Source: Gemmataceae bacterium (GTDB taxonomy: Bacteria > Planctomycetota > Planctomycetia > Gemmatales > Gemmataceae). From it: a DNA stretch of 55,722 bases. The notes beneath the pieces are model-generated. The model saw nothing but the letters and a program-made list of their open reading frames with translations, was not told where the DNA came from and ran no database searches. The position numbers and the translations under genes are program-made. Shown here piece after piece: positions 17,939 to 25,446 of the stretch; within the stretch, counting starts at the first letter, position 1, and the number at the start of each line of letters is the position of its first letter. The DNA lies in NCBI GenBank assembly GCA_019694755.1, contig JAIBBI010000021.1, positions 1 through 55,722 on the forward strand, read 5' to 3'.

Positions 17939-18535
17939 ATGGAGGCTCCTGACGACCGGACTTCGCTCAGCCTGCTCGACCGCGCGCGGGCCGACGATCC
18001 CGAGGCGTGGCGACGCCTCGTCCACATCTATTCGCCGCTTGTGTACTCCTGGGGCCGGCGGGCGGGACTGAATGCCGACGACACCGCCGACCTGATGCAG
18101 GACGTGTTCCGCTCCGTGGCTGCCAACGTTGGCAAGTTCCGCCGGGATCGCCCCGGCGACACGTTTCGCGGCTGGCTCTGGACCATCGCCCGCAACAAGC
18201 TCAACGACTTCCACCGTCGGGCCTCGACGCAGCCGGTCGCCGTCGGGGGCAGCACCATGCACGGCCGGATTCAGGAAGTGCCCGACCTCGAGCCGGAACC
18301 GTGCGACGACCCCAGCGCGGCCGAGTCGCACGGAGGCGTCCTTCGCAGGGCGTTGGAACTAATCCGGGCCGACTTCGAGGAATCGAGCTGGAAGGCGTTC
18401 TGGCAGACGGCCGTCGAGGGCCGGAATACTGCCGACGTGGCTCGCGAACTCGGCCTGAGCGTCTTTGCCGTATATCAGGCTAAGTACCGGGTGCAACGTA
18501 AGTTGCGTGACGAACTCGGTGATGTGCTCGATTGA
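17939..18535 (+). CDS. ECF-type RNA polymerase sigma factor
   Basis: A 198-residue sigma-70 family protein. Region 2 is seen at about residues 25-95 (LVYSWGRRAGLNADDTADLM, then FRGWLWTIARNKLNDFHRR) and region 4 at about 145-195 (SWKAFWQTAVEGRNTADVAR, then LSVFAVYQAKYRVQRKL). A linker with MHGRIQEVPDLEPE lies between. The sequence type and the neighbour, a Ser/Thr kinase gene overlapping by 4 nt, fit the planctomycete ECF groups that travel with Hanks kinases. It is probably regulated by that kinase, by phosphorylation or by anti-sigma binding. Its promoter region overlaps the trpS stop. Confidence 0.9.
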   Translation: MEAPDDRTSLSLLDRARADDPEAWRRLVHIYSPLVYSWGRRAGLNADDTADLMQDVFRSVAANVGKFRRDRPGDTFRGWLWTIARNKLNDFHRRASTQPVAVGGSTMHGRIQEVPDLEPEPCDDPSAAESHGGVLRRALELIRADFEESSWKAFWQTAVEGRNTADVARELGLSVFAVYQAKYRVQRKLRDELGDVLD

Positions 18536-20631
18536 CCGGTGAAGGCGGCGCGTTCAACCGCGCCGTTTTAGCTCAGAGTTGCTCTGCCTCCGGGACCACT
18601 GCCGTGCCCGCCACACTCACCTGCCCGCCGCCCGATGAACTGATGGCCGCGCTGTTCGGAGCATCGGGCAGCGATCCCGCGGCGATGGAAGCCCATTTCG
18701 AATCGTGCCCTCGTTGTCAGTCGATGATCCAGGGCGCGATGCCGGCCGGCGAATCCATCGCTGACCGACTTCGCACTGTGGCCGCGTCGAATGCCTGCGA
18801 CGATCCGGAGTTTCGTGCGGCTGTCGACCGGGTACTCCGATCGGACCCCCGGCCGGCACAACTCCAGCCCGGCGATACCGTTCGCGAATACCGCCTCGAA
18901 GAACTCCTCGGTGCGGGCGGCATGGGCACGGTATGGAAAGCCCGGCACACCCGCCTCGACATGATCGTCGCGCTCAAGGTGATGGCCCGCCGGCTGCATG
19001 GTGACCCCGCAGCCGAGCAGCGATTCGCCCGGGAAATGAAGGCCGTCGGCCGACTGCGCCATCCCAACATCATTCAGGCCCACGATGCCGGCGAAGCGGA
19101 TGGCCGGCCCTACCTCGCCATGGAGTATGCGCCGGGCAAAGACCTCGCGCAGTACGTCCGCGAGCACGGGCCGTTCACTCCCGAGGCGGCGAGCGGTATC
19201 ATCCGCCAGGCGGCCCTTGGGCTCAATCATGCTCACGAGGCCGGCCTCGTCCACCGCGATGTGAAACCCTCCAATCTGCTGCTCACGTCCGACGGCACGG
19301 TGAAGATCCTCGACCTCGGCCTGGCCCGGCTTGGCGACGACGACACGGTATTGCCACATACCGGCGACTCGACTCGCGACTCGGAGCTCACGGGTGCGAG
19401 CCGGGTGATCGGCACTCGCGACTACATGGCCCCGGAGCAATTCCGCGACGCCCGCGCCGTCGACGCTCGCGCCGATGTTTACTCGCTGGGTTGCACGCTC
19501 ATCTACCTGCTCACAGGTCGGCCGCCCCGCCTCGGCGACGAGTCGGCCGCGCCGCCGGCCGTGGCGAACGTGCTGAAGAAGTGCCTCGCGCCGGACCCGG
19601 CCGACCGCTGGCCCTCGGCCGCCGCGCTGGCCGCCGCGCTCGAAGCTCCGTCCCGGCCGCCGGGCCGGCGGCTTGGCGGTCGGGTTGGAATCGCGATTGC
19701 GATTGCGGTTGCCGTGCTGCCAGCCGGGTGGTGGTGGTTTGGTGGCATTGCAACGGGCGATGGAGAAACGGCCGACGCACCGCGCCCACCACTTTTGGGC
19801 CGGATCCCCATGACCCCGGTCGAGGCCAAGCAACTGCAAGGGCAGTGCGCCCAACTGACCAGCCGGCGCGTCACGATCAAGACGTCGCTGGGGGCGACGT
19901 TCGCACTGATCCCGCCGGGCGAGTTCGGTATGTCCACGGAGTGTCGGGTGACCATCTCCAAGCCGTTCTACATCGGCACGCACGAGGTCACCGTTGGCGA
20001 GTTCAAAGCGTTCGTCGACGCGACGGGCTACAAGACCAAGTGCGAGACCGACGGTAAGGGCGGCTGGCGCATGGACCGCAGCGACTACCACAACATGCAG
20101 CAACAGAGCACGAAGTTTACCTGGCGCACGCCCGGCTACCCGGACGTATCCGACCAGCATCCGGTGACCCAGGTCGGATACAAAGACGCGCTGGCGTTCT
20201 GCGCCTGGCTCAGCGAACGCGACAAGACGACGTACCGCCTGCCGACCGAGGCGGAGTGGCGGTGGGCCTGTCGGGCCGGCTCGGCTGGCGACTATTACTG
20301 GGGCAACGACAAGGTCCACCTCAAAGACCATGCCTGGCACATCCTGACCTCGATGGATCAGCCGCAGCCCGTCGGCATGTTGAAGCCGAACGCCTGGGGG
20401 CTGTTCGATACATTGGGTAATGTCGAGGAATGGTGCCTCGACTGGCACGGCGATTACCCGGACAAGCCGGTCACGGACTACCGCGGCCCCGCGACCGGCA
20501 AAGCCCGCGTCCTGGCCGGCGGATCGCACACGCAGACCCGGATCGACTGTGCGGTCCGCAACCCGGGCGGCAACACGGGCTTCGCCTTCGCCGGCTTCCG
20601 CATCGTCCGCGAACTCGACGATCGGCCGTGA
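18532..20631 (+). CDS. Membrane Ser/Thr protein kinase with N-terminal zinc anti-sigma-like motif and C-terminal SUMF1-like domain
   Basis: Up to 699 residues. Residues about 28-70 carry CPPPDELM and then HFESCPRC (H-x3-C-x2-C), a pattern like the zinc anti-sigma fold. The kinase domain (about 120-370) has GAGGMGTVWKA, VALKVM, VHRDVKPSNLLL, DLGLARLG and APEQ, all catalytic residues kept. One membrane helix follows (GIAIAIAVAVLPAGWWWF, about 383-402). The outer part (about 430-699) is an FGE/SUMF1-like sensor domain (PFYIGTHEVTVGEFKAFVDA, YRLPTEAEWRWACRAG, NVEEWCLDW, FAGFRIVREL); the paired catalytic Cys of true formylglycine-generating enzymes are not seen, so a binding role is more likely. 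The TTG start lies in the sigma stop (TTGA); a GTG at 18604 is an alternative. Confidence 0.9.
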   Translation: MTGEGGAFNRAVLAQSCSASGTTAVPATLTCPPPDELMAALFGASGSDPAAMEAHFESCPRCQSMIQGAMPAGESIADRLRTVAASNACDDPEFRAAVDRVLRSDPRPAQLQPGDTVREYRLEELLGAGGMGTVWKARHTRLDMIVALKVMARRLHGDPAAEQRFAREMKAVGRLRHPNIIQAHDAGEADGRPYLAMEYAPGKDLAQYVREHGPFTPEAASGIIRQAALGLNHAHEAGLVHRDVKPSNLLLTSDGTVKILDLGLARLGDDDTVLPHTGDSTRDSELTGASRVIGTRDYMAPEQFRDARAVDARADVYSLGCTLIYLLTGRPPRLGDESAAPPAVANVLKKCLAPDPADRWPSAAALAAALEAPSRPPGRRLGGRVGIAIAIAVAVLPAGWWWFGGIATGDGETADAPRPPLLGRIPMTPVEAKQLQGQCAQLTSRRVTIKTSLGATFALIPPGEFGMSTECRVTISKPFYIGTHEVTVGEFKAFVDATGYKTKCETDGKGGWRMDRSDYHNMQQQSTKFTWRTPGYPDVSDQHPVTQVGYKDALAFCAWLSERDKTTYRLPTEAEWRWACRAGSAGDYYWGNDKVHLKDHAWHILTSMDQPQPVGMLKPNAWGLFDTLGNVEEWCLDWHGDYPDKPVTDYRGPATGKARVLAGGSHTQTRIDCAVRNPGGNTGFAFAGFRIVRELDDRP

Positions 20632-20668
20632 TGTCCGCATGTTGGCTCGGCGCGGGGAGCAGTTCTAA

Positions 20669-21151
20669 GTGACCATCCGCGAAGCCCATTTTCCCAATGA
20701 TCTTGTTGTGGTCCGCGAGTTGTTCGAGGAGTACGCGGCCGGACTGGGCATCGATCTCTGCTTCCAGGGGTTCCGCGAGGAGTTGGCCGGTCTGCCGGGG
20801 ATGTATTCGCGACCGGCCGGCGGAGTCTGGCTGGCGGAAGTAGACGGCATCGCGGCGGGGTGCATCGCCCTGCGGCCTCGAGGCGAAGATCGGGCGGAGT
20901 TGAAGCGGCTCTACGTTCGACCGGCATTCCGCGGAACCGGCATCGCGCGGGCACTCGCCGAGCGGGCCCTGACGGCCGCCATTGCGATCGGCTACCGCCA
21001 AGCCTGTCTCGACACGCTGCGAACTATGACCGGTGCGATCGCGTTGTACCGCTCGCTTGGGTTTGCGGAAATCGAACCGTATTACCACAACCCGATTCCG
21101 GAAGTCGTATATCTCGGGCGGGAACTCCACGGCACCGCGGCCGGGCTATAA
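20669..21151 (+). CDS. GNAT-family N-acetyltransferase
   Basis: A 160-residue acetyl-CoA-dependent acetyltransferase. The central strand and CoA loop read ELKRLYVRPAFRGTGIARAL (R/Q-x-x-G-x-G/A pattern), followed by a helix and the motif ALYRSLGFAEIEPYY, both usual in GNAT proteins. The length is normal for the family. The start is GTG at 20669, 37 nt after the kinase stop, so it may be read through from the sigma-kinase unit. The substrate is unknown; an amino acid or small amine would be typical. Confidence 0.88.
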   Translation: MTIREAHFPNDLVVVRELFEEYAAGLGIDLCFQGFREELAGLPGMYSRPAGGVWLAEVDGIAAGCIALRPRGEDRAELKRLYVRPAFRGTGIARALAERALTAAIAIGYRQACLDTLRTMTGAIALYRSLGFAEIEPYYHNPIPEVVYLGRELHGTAAGL

Positions 21152-21175
21152 CAGCCTGACCCGGAGGTGCGTGAA

Positions 21176-21988
21176 GTGACCAAAGCGAAAGTCTGCTCAC
21201 GCGAATACAAGATCATGTTGAAATCGTCGCGGTTCGCGGGCGACGAGACGCAGTTGGCCCGGTCGGCCGGAGAGTTCTGGGCTGAGTGTTCGCGGAAACT
21301 GGGGCCCGTCGTCCTCGGGCTTGTCGGGGAGTTGAAAGAAGTCCAAGCCCGGCGGACGATCCGGTTTTTCGATACGCCGGGCCGGGAACTGAACAACAGC
21401 CTTTACATCGTCCGCGAGCGAGCCGGGCTGGACGGCGGCGGACGCGAGATCACACTGAAGTTCCGGCACCCGGACCGCTACGTCGCGGCCGACCGTGGAC
21501 TGAGAATGACCCAGGCCAGCAAAGCGAAGTGCAAGTTTGAAGAAGACATCAAGCCACAGTTTCAACAGCTCTACAGTTTCTCGTCGACCATGAGGGTCCC
21601 GGCCGAGCAGAAGCTCGCCCGGGTGAAACACGTCGGCGATCTCTTTCCCGGATTCCGAACGGCGTTTCGCGGCTTTCGGGAGGACGATCCGCTCGCTGTC
21701 GTCGGCGACTTCACGGCCCGCGAACTGGTGATCGGAGGCGGCTCGCTTTACCTCGGCAAGCGGTACGGTGTGTACGCGAGCTGCGTACTTGTCGTCTGGC
21801 ACGATCACCGAAAAGACGCCGGCGACCCGGCCGTCGCGGAGTTCAGCTTCAAATACGGCGACAAGGGCGAAGCCTACGGTGGCGGCACGGTCCGCCGGGC
21901 CTACGACGCATTCCAATCATTGCAGACCACCATGCCCGACTGGATCGACACAGACTCGAAAACCAAGACTGCCTTCGTCTACGGCTGA
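21176..21988 (+). CDS. Hypothetical protein, possibly CYTH/VTC-like
   Basis: A 270-residue protein without a signal peptide. I chose the GTG at 21176 because a GGAGG sits 8 nt before it; the GTG at 21167 would overlap that ribosome site. The N-terminal SREYKIMLKSS, the middle NNSLYIVRERAGLDGGGREI followed by TLKFRHPDRY, and the late AEFSFKYGDKGE resemble the alternating charged strands of a CYTH-like triphosphate tunnel (E-x-K and R-x-R pairs). I cannot confirm the fold from sequence alone. It follows the GNAT gene after 24 nt and may share its transcript. Confidence 0.68.
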   Translation: MTKAKVCSREYKIMLKSSRFAGDETQLARSAGEFWAECSRKLGPVVLGLVGELKEVQARRTIRFFDTPGRELNNSLYIVRERAGLDGGGREITLKFRHPDRYVAADRGLRMTQASKAKCKFEEDIKPQFQQLYSFSSTMRVPAEQKLARVKHVGDLFPGFRTAFRGFREDDPLAVVGDFTARELVIGGGSLYLGKRYGVYASCVLVVWHDHRKDAGDPAVAEFSFKYGDKGEAYGGGTVRRAYDAFQSLQTTMPDWIDTDSKTKTAFVYG

Positions 21989-22195
21989 GTCCTGTCGATT
22001 CCCTCACAATTACAGAGTCATCCCCCAATTCGGCCCATTTCAATCCGATGCCGGCCACCGGTAGCGACGATATTCGGCACGTGAACGGATGCACGGAGGA
22101 TTCGTTTCCGGAACCTGTCCCACCCCACCCGGGACGAATGGGACGAATAAACGAATCGGGAGTTGGATTTGTGGAAGGGGAAAGGGATGATGAAC

Positions 22196-22495
22196 TCAGG
22201 TGTTCTCGCGGTCACCCGCAGCGTCAGCTAGGGCGTCTACGCCTGCGGTGTAGTGGTAGTGCTCCATGCTCGCGGAGCTGAACCGCCCGATGAACCGCGG
22301 CTCGGATTGGTCCGACCGCTTTGGCTCAAACGCCCCGCATTCAATGGCCCACTCGTACACACCCACATCTACCGGATACTTTGTCAGTACACCGGTGAGT
22401 TTATGCCCGGCGATCCACGCCTCGGCCAGTTCACGCGTTGTGAACACCGCGGCCGGAAAGTTGCCTCCGCCATTGAACACCCACACGCTGGTCAC
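22196..22495 (-). CDS. DUF7710-like small protein
   Basis: A 99-residue protein. The start is set at a GTG (22495) because a perfect GGAGG lies 7 nt upstream; the longer frame has 27 non-conserved residues ahead of it. The sequence VWVFNGGGNFPAAVFTTREL, then AWIAGHKLTGVLTKYPVDVG and VYEWAIECGAF, matches my memory of the DUF7710 family, whose function is unknown. The C-terminus has a short His/Tyr motif (EHYHYTAG). It is downstream of the zinc-ribbon-like gene on the same strand. Confidence 0.7.
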   Translation of the reverse strand: MTSVWVFNGGGNFPAAVFTTRELAEAWIAGHKLTGVLTKYPVDVGVYEWAIECGAFEPKRSDQSEPRFIGRFSSASMEHYHYTAGVDALADAAGDRENT

Positions 22496-22576
22496 ACGAA
22501 TTCCTCCTACGGTAAGACACCTCGGCTCACCACCGGCGGACCAAGTGAACGATGAACTCCGGAAAACCTGCGTCAC

Positions 22577-22930
22577 TCAGTCGAAGTGCTCGCCCTGCGA
22601 GAATAGCCGCTCGACCTCCTTCCATGCCGCGACAGCCCGCTGACGTGGTGCCTTGAAGTATCGACCGAGCCGAACCATCGGCACCTTGCAGTTGGGGCAT
22701 GGGAACGGTCGCTTGGGCACGTTTTCGTCCCAGTTCGATGAGCCCCGTTGTTTGAATGCCTTACGACAACCAAAGCACGCGAAGTGGACTCGGTTTGTAG
22801 TCGTCGGCACCACAGGGCCGTCTCGTTTGGCTGCCATCGGACTGACTGATTTCGCAGCAGAAACCCCGCCACGCCGTGCGACCGTAAGGTCAGCGTCGCT
22901 CGACGCGGAGGAGCTTGCGGTGTCCGTCAT
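22577..22930 (-). CDS. Small zinc-ribbon-like hypothetical protein
   Basis: Up to 117 residues. Two CxxC pairs (FACFGCRKAFKQ and PFPCPNCKVPMVRLG), separated by about 20 residues, indicate a zinc ribbon. The first 31 residues are Ser/Ala-rich and may not be translated; an ATG at 22837 gives an 86-residue form beginning MAAKRDGP. The C-terminus is a basic/aromatic helix (RAVAAWKEVERLFSQGEHFD). It ends 81 nt before the DUF7710-like gene. Function unknown; nucleic-acid or protein binding is a general guess from the ribbon. Confidence 0.6.
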   Translation of the reverse strand: MTDTASSSASSDADLTVARRGGVSAAKSVSPMAAKRDGPVVPTTTNRVHFACFGCRKAFKQRGSSNWDENVPKRPFPCPNCKVPMVRLGRYFKAPRQRAVAAWKEVERLFSQGEHFD

Positions 22931-23073
22931 TCTGGCGATGGATTTGGGGAATGCAACTCGGTTTTCTGATGTAGCGATGCGTTGACCGTTCGATCATGAA
23001 GTTGCGACAGTCGCCCGGAGGCCGACGAATTCAAACTCAAGAACTGTGTCTGCGCTCTTGGCTTCGGTGGCCA

Positions 23074-23505
23074 CTAAACCGGTTCGGCGTCGTTCGACTT
23101 CTCGGCGACCGGGTAGTGCGACACCTCAAGCGCCAGCCCCAGCCCGCCGGCCAGTCGCACCAACTCCGCAGGCAAGTGGTCGCTGTGGGTCACGTCGTCA
23201 CGCCAAGCGACTCCGAAGTCCAAGGTGACACCCTCGACGCCCGGCCACCCGCACAGTCGGCGGACCTGCTCGCTCTCCGACCTCAGAAATTCGACGGCAT
23301 GCCCCACCTGATCCGCGAGCCTGTTGAAACCGGCGTCGCTGACCTCGAAGTTGATGTTTGACGCTTCGTGTCGGCGGCCGGTAGGCTGACTGGCCGGGAA
23401 CATCGGTTCGCCCCGTCGATGGACACCACACACCGTCAGCGTGCAGCCGCCTAGAAAGGCGTCCACGTCGAATTCGCGCCCGCCCGCTCGCAGCACCACC
23501 GCCAC
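23074..23505 (-). CDS. Hypothetical protein, single domain
   Basis: About 143 residues from a GTG at 23505 preceded by the purine-rich GGGAGAGGC. The frame stays protein-like from here (VAVVLRAGGREFDVDAFL, HEASNINFEVSDAGFNRLAD, WPGVEGVTLDFGVAWRD) to the end (LGLALEVSHYPV). It is compact, acidic and lacks a signal peptide. I cannot name the family; it has the look of small DUF4279-like or immunity-type proteins, which is only an impression. Protein-like sequence also extends a little further upstream (VKLEVGDEVKLSD), so a start up to 26 codons earlier is possible. Confidence 0.6.
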   Translation of the reverse strand: MAVVLRAGGREFDVDAFLGGCTLTVCGVHRRGEPMFPASQPTGRRHEASNINFEVSDAGFNRLADQVGHAVEFLRSESEQVRRLCGWPGVEGVTLDFGVAWRDDVTHSDHLPAELVRLAGGLGLALEVSHYPVAEKSNDAEPV

Positions 23506-23767
23506 GCCTGCCTCTCCCGGTGACAACCGCTGTTGACTGTCGCAATCGCTTAACTTTACTTCGTCGCCGACCTCCAATTTAACACGCCGACGGCCGGGAA
23601 CAAGGCCGGCGGACGATAAGGCGCTATCAGTCGCTGCCGGTCGCCATTCCGCACCGCGGAGCCGCGACGAGTTCCTGTCCCGGCGTACCCGGGCACGAGG
23701 AGACCATTGCGGGGGCGGTTTCGTAAAATGACCGGGGTAGAACTCGCATACCGCACGGGAGTTTGTC

Positions 23768-24871
23768 ATGTCCGCGAACAAGACCAATGTCAGCCGGTTG
23801 CTCGGCCTCGGGTTTACGCCCGGCAAGCTCCGTGGTTTGCAGCGCATCTCCAATCCCAACGGCACGCTGACCATGGTCGCCACCGACCAGAACAGCTCCA
23901 TGATCTCCATGATCAAGGACAGCCTCAAAAAGAAGAACGAGAACCGCGAACCCACTTACGAAGAGATCGTCGAAGCCAAGATTCACCTGGCCGGCCGGCT
24001 CGGGCCGCACTGCAGCGGCCTGCTGGTCGACGGCTATTACGGCGTATGGAACACGATCGCCAGCATGAGCATGCCGCGGAATACCGGCCTGCTCGTCCGC
24101 GTCGAGAAGTCGGGCGGCGAGAAGAACAAGCACGGCGCACCGCTCGGGGCGTTCGAGCCCGGCTTCAGCGTGGCCAAGATCAAGTCGCTGGGGGCCGATG
24201 CCGTCAAGCTGCTCGCCCAGTTCGAGCCCACCGAAGGCGAGTCGGCCGAGCACAACTTCCAGTTCATCCAGAAGGTCTACGCCGAGTGTCAGAAGCACGA
24301 CATTCTCTTCCTGCTCGAGACCATCGCGTTCCCGTTCGGCGGCGAGAAGAAGGACTCGGCCAGCTTCCTCGACCGCAAGGTCCACACGGTGATTGAGACG
24401 GCCCGCTGGGTGTCGCGCTACTGCGACATCTACAAAGCCGAGTTCCCCGGCTGGCTCAACAAGCACTCCGAGCAGCAGCTCCGCGACAACTGCAAGGAGC
24501 TAGACAAAGTCTGCGAACGGCCCTGGGTGCTGCTGAGCGCGGGCGTCGACTTCGGCGACTACCGCAAGCAGGTCGACATGGCCCTTGACTGCGGCGCGTC
24601 CGGCGTGCTCGGCGGCCGGGCGTTCTGGAAGGAGTACTTCCTGCAGGACGGCTTCGAGGCCCGCGACAAGTTCGCGGCCGGCGAGTGCGTCGAGCGCGTC
24701 AAGACGATCGACGCGATGGTTCAGAAGAAGGGCAAACCGTGGTTCGCCCGCTACGGCCTGACTCCGGAATGCTTGAGCGGCATGCGGGCCTCCGAAGGCT
24801 GGCTCTTCCGCTACGGCTCGGCCGGCGCGTCCGGCTCGGCGGGCAAGTTACAGGAAGGCGACGTGTACTGA
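23768..24871 (+). CDS. lacD: LacD-type class I aldolase (tagatose 1,6-bisphosphate aldolase-like)
   Basis: A 367-residue TIM-barrel aldolase of the DeoC/LacD family, which cleaves tagatose- or fructose-1,6-bisphosphate to dihydroxyacetone phosphate and glyceraldehyde 3-phosphate through a Schiff base. The likely Schiff-base Lys is in RYCDIYKAEFPGWL; other family segments are MVATDQNSSMISMI, GADAVKLLAQFEP, FLLETIAFPFG, LLSAGVDFGDYRKQV and GASGVLGGRAFWKEY. A GGGAG site precedes the ATG. Because no lac/tagatose genes are near, a general glycolytic or sugar-phosphate role is likely. The exact substrate is not certain. Confidence 0.82.
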   Translation: MSANKTNVSRLLGLGFTPGKLRGLQRISNPNGTLTMVATDQNSSMISMIKDSLKKKNENREPTYEEIVEAKIHLAGRLGPHCSGLLVDGYYGVWNTIASMSMPRNTGLLVRVEKSGGEKNKHGAPLGAFEPGFSVAKIKSLGADAVKLLAQFEPTEGESAEHNFQFIQKVYAECQKHDILFLLETIAFPFGGEKKDSASFLDRKVHTVIETARWVSRYCDIYKAEFPGWLNKHSEQQLRDNCKELDKVCERPWVLLSAGVDFGDYRKQVDMALDCGASGVLGGRAFWKEYFLQDGFEARDKFAAGECVERVKTIDAMVQKKGKPWFARYGLTPECLSGMRASEGWLFRYGSAGASGSAGKLQEGDVY

Positions 24872-24923
24872 TCGGCACACGGGGTGATGCGGCCAGACCC
24901 GTGTCACCCCGGGAGGCGGTGCA

Positions 24924-25304
24924 ATGCCGGTCGATGCGATGGGCGATTCAGTGAACCGTTCACCTGCTGACCGCGCCCGCCATCGTGCGATTCGTGAGCG
25001 GCTGGATTTCCCCTCACTGCCTTCAGCCGAAAAGGTTGTTGCGACAATCGATTCCCTGATCGAAGACGGATTGCTGCCCCACCGCGCCGCTTCGGTCGGG
25101 CCCGCAGACATTGCCGAGTTGCTTCGGCAGGAGCGCGAGCGGCAGGGATTGTCCCCGGCCGACGTGGCCGCCCGGGCGGGTTGGAAAGAGTCGGAAGTCG
25201 TTGCCTTGGAATCCGGAGGCAGCGACGGCCCCACGGTTCAGGTCCTGTCTGTCTGGGCCCGGGCCCTCGGCAAACGGTTGCACGTCCACCTTCTCGACGG
25301 TTGA
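24924..25304 (+). CDS. Helix-turn-helix (XRE-type) DNA-binding protein
   Basis: A 126-residue protein. Residues about 63-120 form an XRE-like helix-turn-helix: ELLRQERERQGLSPADVAAR, then AGWKESEVVALESG and QVLSVWARALGKRLHVHL. The N-terminal 60 residues are charged (ADRARHRAIRERLDFPSL) and could mediate dimerisation. GGGAGG lies 7 nt before the ATG. It has an antitoxin-like size and shape but no toxin gene is beside it: the aldolase is upstream and ettA downstream. Target unknown. Confidence 0.8.
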   Translation: MPVDAMGDSVNRSPADRARHRAIRERLDFPSLPSAEKVVATIDSLIEDGLLPHRAASVGPADIAELLRQERERQGLSPADVAARAGWKESEVVALESGGSDGPTVQVLSVWARALGKRLHVHLLDG

Positions 25305-25446
25305 GCCGGGCCGGGATCGCCAATCGCCATAGACTAAAAGGTTCACTGACACGGCCGCCAGTCCTTCGCCCGCCAACGGTTCGGGCGCTGGCCCGTTCTT
25401 ATTCAATGTCCGTATTGGCGAGACCGAACCGTCCGCAGGATCACTC

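Noticed and set aside
19960-20631. True formylglycine-generating enzyme within the kinase
   Set aside because: The SUMF1-like fold is visible, but the pair of catalytic Cys near the C-terminus is missing (only one Cys in the TRIDCAVRNPG stretch), so it is more likely a sensor domain than the activator of the nearby sulfatase.
18568-20640. 690-residue open frame antisense to the sigma-linked kinase
   Set aside because: Its composition is typical of reverse-complement coding sequence, while the sense strand has clear kinase and SUMF1-like motifs.
24924-25304. Toxin-antitoxin module
   Set aside because: The HTH protein has antitoxin-like size, but no toxin-like gene lies next to it; the neighbours are an aldolase and ettA.
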